64,000 nt of DNA, from NCBI RefSeq assembly GCF_019279795.1, contig NC_056743.1:1782939466-1783003465 (forward strand), in the 5' to 3' direction. Shown here piece by piece: positions 26,518-37,393 of this stretch. The stretch comes from Protopterus annectens (Eukaryota > Chordata > Ceratodontiformes > Protopteridae). The notes below the pieces were generated by a model. The model was given only the letters and a program-made list of their open reading frames with translations, made no database searches and was not told where the DNA came from. The translations under genes and the position numbers were made by a program. Numbering within the stretch: the first letter of the stretch is position 1; every line of letters starts with the position of its first letter.

Positions 26518-28311
26518 ACATTCTTCAAGGGAAAAAATTAGTATTTAGTGAAATGAAACAGAAAAAATCACCAGTCACCATTTTCATCCAAATAAAACAG
26601 ACTTCACCTGTCACCTTGTATTCAGCAAGTATATTGATGGTAAATGCATTAACACCTTTCTGTTTTAATACAGATTTCATAAAACTTACAAGTATTTTTT
26701 AAGTTAGTAGGTTCATGTTACTGCACCCTTATATGTCAAGTCATTAGAGTCTCAATTATTGGAGCAAGAATGGGACACACGAAAGGATTTATACTCCTAG
26801 AATAATAACATAGCAAAAATAACATTTTTAGAAAATAAGCTATGATGGTGATTAGTTCCAAATCCCCAACAATAACATTAATTAAGAGGTATTTTCAAGT
26901 CATTTAAAAGGGCACACTTTGCGGCCAGCATTTCTTAAAGTCCACAACTCACAATAGATTCTTGATTGTGTGTCAGAAACTGCTATTATACATCTATACC
27001 AATCTCCATATACTTATGTGGTGATCTATTGCTTGCTTGCAAGAGGCAAAGCCATGATCTCTCCATCCCAATCAATCACTAACTGAACATTGCTTAACAC
27101 ATACACTATTTTTACAACTATTCACTCATTCTTGGCCTGATATCTGCTTTAATCAATTTAGTGTCATGGGGAACTGAAGCATAACTTACTACTCACTAGT
27201 AGCAAAGCACAGAAACTAATTCTAGATAGTATGCTAGTTTACTTCAGTATTTAAACAGATACTCAAATAAAACACACATACTTATAAACATTCACCTCAC
27301 TTCTCAGCAGGTTGCAGAGATTAGAAGAGGGAGATAAGTCAACTGCAAATGTAAAAGAAAATGGTATGCCCCCATTAAAAGCAAGATCTACCACCCTAGT
27401 GGCACAGAAAGATAAAGCCCTAACTGTGACAAGGCAACCCTATTCAATAACTGGGCATAGCAGTTGGATAGATCAGAGCAGAAGGATGGATGTTGTTAGC
27501 ATACAGCTCATGCATCTTGGAGAGAGCAAGGTGGCTCTGTTTGGCACTTGGTTAACATCTGTTTGGAGGTCTGGGATGGTACAGCTCAAAAATTCTACGC
27601 CAGGAAGATGTGTTGCTATCGCACAGCCATGCAGGTCAAGAGGCAGACATAAAAGAAGCTAACATGCTTCTCATCTAAATACTGGCAGCTACAGCATAGA
27701 TGGAGTATTTTAAGTTTTGGGGCATGGAATGAGATCCAGTTGTCTGACTGGGTCATCACCCTTTGACTGTCTCCTGCTTCAGGGGAGAACAAATGGGCCA
27801 TTGATGGCTATTGTCCCCAGAGGAACAAATGGACCAGATTGGTTGTAGAAGGCTGATGGCTTGACAGACACAGGCGTTAGAAAAGCAACACTTACAAAAA
27901 CCAGTATGGGGTACAGAACTGGTAGTATAGGTTTTCACTTACCTGATAATGTCAGTTTCAGTGAACCGTGTTCCTTTTAGGAATTCCCATCAGATGGGCT
28001 CAGGTTTAGAATTATGCAGCCTCATAGTAGCTTTCAACTCGTGCACACTGTTGGTTTTCCACTGGTGACTTCAGAGCTCTGGGAATTTCAGAGCATAGCC
28101 ACATCCAGAATCACTCTTTTCTATGAAAAATGTACCTAAAATGCTTAGTGGACACAGAAGATACCTTGTATTCCTTTAATTTAAAAAGGCTTGACAACAA
28201 ATGTACATAAATAAACCAGCCAGTAACATTTTCACAGTCTACTGCTTCTAATACTCTAGCCCTTCATGAATATAAATCAGAAACATTAACTAAAGTCACC
28301 CTTGATCTGCA
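26518..28311. other. No recognisable gene
   Basis: A reading frame of 116 codons at 27312-27662 has no recognisable motif and I do not call it a gene. No repeats could be assigned to a family. Confidence 0.4.
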
Positions 28312-28367
<56 letters not shown>

Positions 28368-28378
28368 ATATATATATT
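28312..28378. repeat. (TA)n microsatellite
   Basis: A long TA tract with a single interruption. Confidence 0.96.
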
Positions 28379-28920
28379 TCACTTTTATTGTTTTTTCTGA
28401 TAGCCAAATACACAAATAATATATCATATGTTGCTTTGGAATGCATATAAATAACTCAGATGACTTCTCCCACGTGTTAGTATAATAGCTATAACTACTA
28501 AATATACAGTAAAAGTAGTTTTAGTTTTGTTTACATTTCCAATAGTTAATAAAATGGCAGATATTTACTAAGTTCATAAGGTGCTAAGTAGATATTAAAA
28601 CAAATGCTAAAAGCCAAATTTCTTGATTGAAACATTTCTTTTTAATTAAAATGTTCATTGTTTAATAAAAAAATCAAACCAAAATCAAGCAAGTGATCCA
28701 CTAAGTAGCTGAAATATAAAAATTAACTGAGGCAAAATCTTTGCAGAGAATTTAAAACACAAAGTAATATGTATTGCTACTACTTTATTTGAGTATAACA
28801 TAAGAATCCAGCCCGAAGTTATTGTCGAGCCAAGATAATTTGATGTAAACTGCTCCATGATACTTTACAATCTGTGATGTTTGACTATCTTGGAAGACAA
28901 TTTGTAATCATTGAAATACT
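28379..28920. other. No recognisable feature
   Basis: AT-rich sequence with no gene seen, running up to the 3' end of the L2-like LINE. Confidence 0.4.
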
Positions 28921-29218
28921 TATTTATTTTTATTTATTTTATTGTATTCATTTTATTTTACATTTGTTGACCGGGATAGTCCGACTGGATACATGTCCAT
29001 TTTCAGCAGAGGCCCGGGGAGAAAAGCTCCACATAACAAAACAGTACAGAGACAGTAAATACATAACTAAGTTTTAAACTCAGGAACCATATCCAAATAT
29101 AAACATAGGATACAAGCAGATAAACATCATTCACAATGTACAGACATACATATGTAATGAGGCATGGGTAGATAGCAAAACAGTAGATTGGGTAGTAATA
29201 CATGATTTAGTGGAGTTG

Positions 29219-32200
29219 TTAATCAGGATTTGAGCAACGGCAAAGCCAGTATGATTTGAAGTAATTTTTGAGGTCTTTTTTAAATAGAGGTAGCGAAGTT
29301 TCCTTTGTAAGGGTAGTAGGAAGTAGATTCCAAGTTTTACCAATTGAGTTGGCAAATAGAGCATCTCCTGCAGAGTTGGTGGATTTTTGGGTCAGTATCA
29401 TTAGTTTATTAGATGATCGTACTAGCCTGAGGGCACTATGGGGGCTGATGATATTTTTAAGGGCGAGGGTGTTTTCAGGTTGGTGGAGGACTTTGTGCAC
29501 TACTATAAGCTGGTTGAACTGTAGAAGGGTAGGAAATTTTAGCCATCCTAGAACTTTTAGGTTCTGACAATGATGTGTCCTATATGCCATGCCAGTAGCG
29601 AATTTAGCTATATGGTTGTAACAGCCTGATAATTTATTGAGATCAGTTTTGGACAGGTTGGTGAGTACAGGGGAGGCATACATAAGGGTAGAGAGAAGGT
29701 GGGATCTTGCAATAGCTGCCCTAGCAAGAGGGGTGAGGAAAGGTTTGCGCTTGTACAGGGAGCCCAAGTTTTTTGTTAATGGACTTAATAGTGTGATTTA
29801 CGTGCGTATCAAATTTAAAGTTGTTGTCGATTATTACACCTAGTAGCTTAGTGTGGTCCTCTGGGGAGATAAGGGTGTCATTGTCAGATTTAATGTTGAA
29901 GGATGGAGGAGAACACGTACGGGTAGGGGGGAAAAGCAGCAGCTTGGTTTTGTTGGGATTTAGAAGTAGGCGGCAATTAGCTAGCCAGGTTTCCACGGTG
30001 TTGAAAGTAGTCTGGGTTAGGGACAGTAGTTGTGTTGGACAGGAGGCAGAGCATATCAGTGCTGAGTCATCTGCATATTGGATGCAAGTGGCTTTTGGGA
30101 TGGTTGTGTGAAGATCATTGATAAAGATTGAGAAAAGAAGGGGACCTAGTATGGAGCCCTGTGGGACTCCTAGGGTTAGAGGTAATTGGGATGACAGCTT
30201 GTTCTGCCATAAGAAAGCCTGCTGTCTACCGAGTAGGTAGGACTGAAACCATTGTATTGCCTGATGGTCTAAACCAATGGATTTCAGGGTATGGAGCAGT
30301 AGCTGATTGACCATATCGAAGGCCTTTGAAAGAGCTAGGAAAAGTGCTGAGGATAGTTTGTTGTTGTTACAATTAAGACTGATGACATTAGAGAAAGATA
30401 GGAGAGCAGTAGTGATACTGTGGAATGGCCTAAAGCTGTGCTGAGAGTCAGCGAACTGTTTCTTTTGAATAAGAAAGTGCATGAGTTGTTTGTGGATGCA
30501 CTTTTCCATGATTTTAGTTAGTAGTGACAGAATGGTTATAGGTCTAAAGTTAGATAGCTCTGTGGAACTACCTCCTTTATGGTGAGGAATTACATGTGAA
30601 ATTTTCCATATTGATAAGATGGTTCCCTCAGAGATGGATCTATTAATCAGGACAGAAATGGGGAGTGCGATGGCATCTGCAGCTTTTTGCAGATATTCAG
30701 CAGGGAGGTGGTCAGCAGCTAATGTAGTAGATTTTAGTTTTTTAAGTAGGGCCCGGATTAAGGGAGTAGGTACAGGTTGGAATGTAAAGATGAGTTGAGC
30801 ATTGGGTGGGTCAGAGTGAGGTGTGACTGTGCTGGAGTTTGAACACGTGGGAGTGAGATGGGTAGCTAGAGACTGGATAGTTTTGGTACAGAAGGTATGA
30901 AGGTGTTTGCGATTTCTACAGGAGATTTATCAGGGGCAGCCGATGGGGTAGGAGTAGTGGTATGGCCTAGGTAGAGAAAGTTGTTTATACCAGCCCAGAA
31001 CTTTTGAGGTTTTTGTTGGTATTTTTGTTGCAGGAGAGTAATAGTTTTTTTTTGTCTACAATGATATATTTTTTAGTCTCATTCCTTAACTGCCAATATC
31101 TGACTTGGTCCAATGGGGCTTTGGTAACATGCCATCTGGCCCAGGCCTTGTTTCTTAGTATAATTTTGGATTTTGTATCTTTAGATAGCCATGGTGCAAC
31201 TTTTGTTTTTACACAGATGGGGTGGGTAGAAGCATGTAAATTAAGGATAGCCAGAAATCTAGTATTGAAGTAATCTTCTGCTTCCTGTAATGGAAGTTGT
31301 TTCAAAACAGACCAATTACATGCTTTGAGCTCTTTTTGGAAGTTGTCAAGGTTAAAGTTCATGACATTTCTTATTATTTTATAGGTGGGCTGATGGGGAA
31401 TGTTGGCTTTAAGCCTAATAATATAGGTAAGGCAGTGATCACTTAGGTCATCAGGTAGTGTTCGTGGCTTGTATATTTGAGGGTGGCCATTGAAAAGTAT
31501 CCAGTCAAGGATACTATCTTTGGCTTTGTTTTTGTTGAACCTAGTGAGGGTGGAAATGATCTGGGTAAACCCATGGAGGTTTATATGGCTAGAGGTAGAT
31601 TCAGAAGAACAGGTGTTCCAATCAATGTTAAAGTCACCTAAGACTATGGTTTCCTGGGGGATAGTTGCAAGATAGCTAATGTAGGATATTTTCTAGAATA
31701 TTAACATTTTTACCAGGTGGTATAAAAATGCAGACAATGTATCTACACTTATTTTTATTTATTTGTAGTTTGGTGATGAGAATTTCTGCATTGTTAAACT
31801 GAGGTGGTTGTTGGGTGTTGTTATTGTTAGGGTAGACTTGTAAAGCACAGCTACCCTGCTACCCTTCCTTGAGGTCTGATCCAGTCTAAGAATGTTGTAC
31901 TGAGGGGGTGTTACTTTATTTTCTTTGGTTGTTGGTTTTAGCCAGATTTCAGTGAGGCAGAGGATATCAGGGGAGTGAACCGCTAGGAGTGCATGTAGGC
32001 TATGGATCTTGTTATTTAGGCTTTTTATGTTAAGATAGCAGGCCAGAAATGAGTTTGGGAGCATATTTATCTGGGTAGTGCACATTGGATTGTTAGTCAG
32101 TGAGCATGGGTCAACTGCTGTGGATGGGCCAGGGTTAGGGTGGATGTCTCCGTCCCTCATAAGGTTAATTTTCAAGCTATTTATGAGTTTCAGGAATTTG

Positions 32201-32459
32201 TTTATAAGTTTTTCATAGCCTTTGTTTTTTGAGCTAATGTAACTGTATTTAATTGGTTGGTAGTATTTGAGGGATAAAGAATTAGGAGAGAGAGAGAAGT
32301 TATAAAATCATCAAACATATTAAATGCTAGGGTGGTGGAGGTTTGAAATTTTGGGTATTGTAATTTTGGATAATGTTCATATTCATAGGAACTTAGGTGA
32401 TAAGTAATAAATAGCAGAGATAGTAAGGATAATAGTGTGATTATTTTGGCTGCAGTCAT
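29219..32459 (-). pseudogene. L2-like LINE ORF (endonuclease-reverse transcriptase), broken
   Basis: The frame opens with a hydrophobic N-terminus at 32459. It shifts near 32205, then runs through the 2A-like motif into an AP endonuclease (LNIKSLNNKIHSLHALL, PDILCLTEIWL) at 32175-31759. A linker follows, with an open piece at 31362-30985, then the RT at 30509-29721 and the C-terminal region at 29767-29219. RT motif A reads LFLALSKAFD, with alanine at residue 59 of the 30509 frame where the family has the catalytic aspartate; the copy at 50.6 kb has LFLDLSKAF. YADD is intact. Such proteins carry out target-primed reverse transcription. Several frameshifts make this copy inactive. Confidence 0.82.
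32125..32175 (-). other. 2A-like translational recoding motif
   Basis: The peptide INLMRDGDIHPNPGP ends in NPGP, preceded by the GD(I/V) of 2A-like sequences. In 2A sequences the ribosome skips the bond before the last proline and so releases two products. Active 2A motifs usually have E where this one has H, so activity is uncertain. 2A-like motifs are known near the N-terminus of several animal non-LTR retrotransposons. It would release the N-terminal hydrophobic segment (from 32459) from the endonuclease-RT. Confidence 0.6.
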
Positions 32460-33212
32460 AGTAACTACTAGAGCAAGGTTTGGTATTATGTTTACATGAA
32501 GAATTTATAAGGCAGGTAAATGCGTTTCAGGCAGACAATAGCTGTGAGTAGGCTAATATGGATATTCTGGTAGATGAAAGGTATATGATAGTCCTATGAG
32601 TTAGCAGTGTTTTAGATTCACAGGTTGTTGATTAGTTAATTAAAGGGGGTGTGGCAACGGTACTATAAGTTTAGCATCACTGAGGGCAGGTGGGATATGG
32701 GGGACTGTGTGGGTTGTGAAGTGAGGGCAAGCGGAGCGGGGCTAAACCAGTTTCCTAAAGTCAGCGTATGTAGGTAGGTGTAATGAGCGCACTTTTCTAG
32801 TTTAATATGTGCAGAGCACTCTGTTCCTGAACCCTACTGTTGAACATATACTGTATAAAGCCCAATTCATCAGTTTATATTGTAGAAAGCCCGTTTTTCG
32901 ATTTAAACTGTAGATAGCATGCTTTTGTAACATAGACTTTAGAAAGCACGCTGTTTTGCTATACAGAGCACAGTATATCCGTAACCTAATGTTACTGATT
33001 AACTGTAGAAAGCACGCTTGTCAGTAAGCACACTGTTTAATTTAGTTAGTAAAGAAATGAGAGTTACAGGAGAATGTTACCCTGCCGACTGAATTACAAG
33101 TCCAGGTTTATGGGCGTTATTGACTGTGGGAGCTAAGGAGACTGTTACCAGTGCTTTTGGACCCAGTTAGTTAGGTTTACAAATTGGCAAAGTTTAATAA
33201 TGTAGATATTGA
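32460..33212 (-). other. Probable 5' UTR of L2-like LINE
   Basis: Non-coding. On the plus strand four loose repeats of (C/T)TGTAGAAAGC(A/C)CGCTT occur between about 32880 and 33025, the clearest at 33003. It lies between the first ATG of the element and the 110-bp tandem units, and is taken as 5' UTR for that reason only. Confidence 0.45.
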
Positions 33213-33548
33213 CCTTTTCATTCAAGTTCAATAGCGAGGGGAAAGCCTTAAGTTCCATACTTGGTCGCTACTCTGAAGTGACCTTATGTGCATTCCAAAC
33301 CTTTCAAGGGGAGGTGGGGTAAAAACACCTTTTCGTTAAAGTTAAATAGCAAGGGGAAAGCCTTCCGTATTTGGTCGCTACTCGGAAGTGACCTTATGTG
33401 CATTCCAAGCCTTTCAAGGGGAGGTGGGGTAAAAACATCTTTTCATTCAAGTTCAATAACGAGGGGAAAGCCTTCCATACTTGGTCGTTACTCGGGAGTG
33501 ACCTTATGTGTGTTCCAAGCCATTCAAGGGGAGATGGGGTAGAAACAC
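33213..33548. repeat. 110-bp tandem repeat, three units
   Basis: Three units start at about 33213, 33328 and 33438. Each contains AGGGGAAAGCCTT, TTGGTCG(C/T)TACTC, GTGACCTTATGTG and CAAGGGGAGGTGGGGTA blocks. The first unit is about 5 bp longer than the 110-bp period. The array sits at the 5' end of the L2-like LINE on the opposite strand. Confidence 0.88.
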
Positions 33549-33549
33549 C

Positions 33550-34799
33550 GTAAATGACTGAGACCTGATGCACTTGGTTTATTTTTCTTACATGGAGAAA
33601 AATCTTGGGGAAGAAATCTTGTACAGATCAGTCATTGAACTGTTACACAGAAGTTTATTAAGTTAAGCAGTGCTATAACCAAGTGACAAAAAAATAATTT
33701 TATCTTGTTACGTACTTGAATATCGCTAAGGTTTCAAGAGAAAAACTTTACCAGGGTCCAAGAAATGCAAAACTACAATAAGCTTGGACAACTGAGCTGC
33801 AGTAGGAAGGTAAGACTTACATTAACACTTCTATAAATAAAGCTATGAGGCATAAGGCCACCCTAATGGACCATTAAATAAGCACAAACTCACTACAGTA
33901 TATTGACACTATAAATGGACCCACCACAGGTTCAGCCGATATCTCCCTTGTCAAAAAATGGTTCAAAGCAGAACTAATACATCCATGATAGAATGTTTAA
34001 TTGTGATTGATACTAATACTCTAAGTAAACTAAACTGAGTAGTTCTCCATAGACAGCACTACGCTAAAGGAAGAAACATGCTCTGGTCATATAAGCTACA
34101 AAATTAAACCATGAAGTTCACTTGAAGACTTAAAACATGATTTGAGGAGCGTGATACTCGATCAGATATAAGGAAGGGGCAATATAAGGGGGAGATCTAG
34201 CTCAGACAAGGCTAATATTACAGTCATCCCCTATATAGCGAGGAACCTGACGAAGGTTTGATGCTAATTTATACAGTGGATACTGTGATGGAAATATTGA
34301 TGAAATCAACTTTTCATTGAACCTTAACTTTTGTACTTCTGTCCACTGTTGTGCAACCATTGAATTGGTATATCCAAGCTATAGGATATGTGGGGGTCTC
34401 CACTCACATGGGGGAAGGAGGGGGCAGGTATTTACTGAGAGTGGCTTTTTGACAGCAGTTTTCTGATGTATTGTCTGTTGGCCAAATTTTGTTTAGTAGA
34501 TCATAATGAATCCATACAGACATGCAAATGGTGCATTTTCTCTAAGATCATAACATGAGAAAATAATAAAATGGAAAGTTAAAATATGTGGAAAATATAA
34601 ACACATCTAAAATGTCAATATATGAAAGATTGATAGAATAAAATGAAACGTATGTAGTGAAGTCCTAACATATACTGACAAAACAGAAAAAAATCCACTA
34701 GCTGAAGCTATAACTTTAACCCAGAGTAAACCTGCAAAGTAAACAAAGCATTATGGTGCTGGTAAATTAACTAAAGCTTAACACCAAATTCTGTCCTTG
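33550..34799. other. No recognisable gene
   Basis: Nothing coding was recognised. The segment near 34690-34740 (AACTTTAACCCAGAGTAAAC) resembles the unit of the tandem array at 35.3-35.9 kb and may be a further diverged unit. Confidence 0.4.
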
Positions 34800-35177
34800 T
34801 TCAGATCCAACTTAACTTCTGTCTTCCCTCTTGGGAACCATGTCTGTAACCCCCTCTCAACAATATATTCTCTCTATTAGGGGATATTTCTCTACTTTAT
34901 ATTCATTCTGACCAAACTCTTGTTGTAAATTTGTAAATAAATCTCTACTCTGTAAACTTAGGATAGATATAACTACACATGCTGCATTTTGCTGTTGAAT
35001 TCCAATTATTATTGTATAATCAATATCTTGTCATACTATGAATGTATATAGTGTCATTTTTCTGTAAACTATATGTTTCTTGGAGCTTTCCTCCTCGGGT
35101 CTCCACTGAAAATGGGTGACAAGCCCAGCTGGACTAACCCGGTTAACAGATGTCAATAAATAAATAAAAATAAAGCA
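34800..35177 (+). mobile_element. L2-like LINE 3' UTR fragment
   Basis: It ends in TCTCCACTGAAAATGGGTGA, CTGGACTAACCCGGTTAACA and a (AATAAATAAA) tail. This matches the 3' end of the LINE at 28.9 kb in the opposite orientation. It is strongly 5'-truncated and non-coding. Confidence 0.78.
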
Positions 35178-35289
35178 TAAAATGTGGAATTTAATCTGGT
35201 TTGAAAATTAGCACTACATAAAACAGAATTTGTTTATAAAAGCAGAATTTCAGTAGGGTCCTGTATCTTGTATAGTGAGAGAAGTGCTG

Positions 35290-35946
35290 AAAAGCAGCAG
35301 TTTCATAACAGAAAGAAGAATATTTAGAGTCCAGAGCTGCAAAATGATCATAGGTTGAAATGAACTATCAGCAATCACAGTGACCTGAAGAAAAGCAGCA
35401 AGAACAATCAGGTACATGGGAAGGAGATGGAAGAACAAATAGTAAGGTAGCCACCTTTGGTTACAAAACTATGACTGCCCCCCAAAAAGAATGTACATGT
35501 AAATGCATACTTGCCAGCATAATCTCATATACTTTGTAAATGTATACCAGTAAAGAAAACATCTAGAGTCTTCTGCAACAGGGTGAGATGAGGATGAAAT
35601 ATACCAGCAACAGTTAGAGTGAGCTGAAACAAAGCTGGTTGAATAAGCAGGTGCATGGCAGAGGTGGACAAGACAGAATGCAGTAAAGTCGCCAGATTAG
35701 TCAAGGCTGTAATGTTAACCCAGAATATTCTCTGCAAAACTGACCCCCAAAACATCAAGTATTACATTAAGTAATGAAAATTTATCTAAGGTGTAACAAC
35801 AATACTCTTAAGTTGACATTTTTCTTTACTAAAAACAGAGGATTTGTTTATTTTTTTAACAAGAAATTATAGGATTTAGAGTCCAAAGCAGCAAAATAAG
35901 CTGAGAATGAAATATGCTAACAGCAACAAAACTGACACAAAGTCAG
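35290..35946. repeat. Diverged tandem repeat, units of about 240-310 bp
   Basis: Units beginning TTTAGAGTCC(A)(A/G)AGC recur at about 35325, 35562 and 35876. Each is followed by similar AAATATGCTA/AACTATCAGCAA and GACAAAG-type blocks. Copies are well diverged. The last unit runs into the start of the 5' LTR of the gypsy fossil at 35947. Confidence 0.5.
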
Positions 35947-36038
35947 TATGTATATTGTACTTAGTCTGCCATGGTAGTCAGAGAGCACATGTATATAAGT
36001 TACTGAGTACATGCAAGATCAGTGCCGTTTTGTATGGC

Positions 36039-37393
36039 TGTGAAGACTGGTAGAGAAGGGTGAAGGCTGCCAGCCTTGTCAAATAGAATTTGATACATAA
36101 TTCTGGCATTTGTAAATATAAATGTAAAATACAGGCTTGTGTCTTAAATGTAAAGAAATGCCGTGTCTTAAATGTAAAGAAATGCTGTTTCAACAATGTG
36201 GCAACATTGACATTTGCTGTAAGGAAAACTATGTCAAGCATTTTTATTGGTCCTTTGAAATTAAATTACTTTGTCTATTCCTTTGAAGTTAGAATATGGA
36301 GTTGATGAGTCTGGAGTAAGTGCCCTGACTATTGTTTTAAGGCTAAAGTTAATGACCAGAATTTACATGTGGAATGTCCTTTATTGCTCTTAAGTATAAA
36401 AGAATATAAATGCAGTTCTGTGTGGCCTGGGAACTAGGAAAGTGTAAACAAATGATGTAATGCTTTATCAGAACTGCAATTTCAATTTAAACGGTGAGAA
36501 CCAGAGATTAAGCATTTTTGTCTTCCAACCTCAGCACTGCCTGTTGTCTTAAGTAAGTTATCTTAAAAGTGTGTTTTCTTGTAGAAATAGCAAGGACTAT
36601 AAAGATTAGACTAAGTGTTTTTCTGTTATGTCAGAACTGTACTACAGAATTATTTTAAGTTTCTGTGTGGTATTGGTTTGGAGCTTTCTTTGGTTTCTTC
36701 GGTTTTTGTGTGATGTCTGAACTCTTGAATAGCACTGTGGTGTAGTAGTATTGTCTTGTGTTTTTAGTATTTATTAAATATTTTAAACCCTTTTCAACTG
36801 TGGCTGGTTTATGTAGAGATAGTTAAGCTCTAGAGTACATTGCATGCTTATAAGTGATCTGTAATAAGCCCTTCCAAAGCCTTAAGATACACTATTATTG
36901 GATAATAATATTGCACAGTAATAATTGGACACCCTTTTAAGGGCCTTTGGGTAGCTAATAAATATTAGCTGGTGGTGGCAGTGATTGATACCGTATAGTC
37001 TGGGTAAAGGGGCACAGCTGGAGAATCTGTGTCAGCCTTTCCCATGAGTGTTTGTGAAGTTGTATAAATACTCATCTCAAAGTGTGTGTGCGTGTCAGCT
37101 ACTTGGGCAGGGACACGAAGCACTGGTTGGACAGAGAGGGTACTGGAGGTTTTAGCTTGCCAGCTATGCTGAGATCTGGACCCTATAGCTGTGCCAGTGG
37201 GAAGTCTTATTGGGGACTGGAGAGCAAGGGAGCAACCAGCCCCAGACTGACTGTGATCTCTGTGTGCCCTTAAGGGAAATTGTACTTTATTGTGTGTATT
37301 TGTTATGCATTTCTCTTATCTGAGATGCCCTTTCTGGTGTTAGTGGTAAGGATTGAGGCTCCTTAATTGCTCGGCCAGGGCACGGACCTCACA
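36039..37393 (+). repeat. 5' LTR of the Gmr1-like element
   Basis: It starts TGTGAAGACTGG and ends CCTCACA, matching 42089-43388. The two LTRs differ by scattered changes and short indels, so the insertion is not recent. Confidence 0.85.

Larger units (their letters stand above)
28925..33549 (-). mobile_element. L2-like LINE, near full length
   Basis: Reading the minus strand, it has 110-bp tandem units and a 5' UTR (33549-32460), an N-terminal segment, a 2A-like motif, an AP endonuclease, a reverse transcriptase, and a 3' UTR. The 3' UTR has a CTGAAAATGGAC...GACTATCCCGGTCAACA block and ends in a (AATAAA)n-like tail at about 28925. The same 3' end motif closes the fragment at 34.8-35.2 kb, and a close relative of the ORF lies at 50.6-52.9 kb. 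The order of domains and the RT motifs (GVPQGSILGPLLFSIFINDL, YADDSALICS) fit the L2 clade. Whether the 110-bp units belong to the element is an inference from position. Confidence 0.82.

Noticed and set aside
27312-27662. 116-codon open frame
   Set aside because: No recognisable domain, no neighbouring gene parts, and a length that can occur by chance.
29268-30310. Open frames on the plus strand over the L2-like LINE
   Set aside because: They are antisense shadows of the LINE ORF on the minus strand.
33213-33548. Three-unit repeat as a possible CRISPR-like array
   Set aside because: Units are whole 110-bp tandem repeats without distinct spacers, and the genome is eukaryotic.
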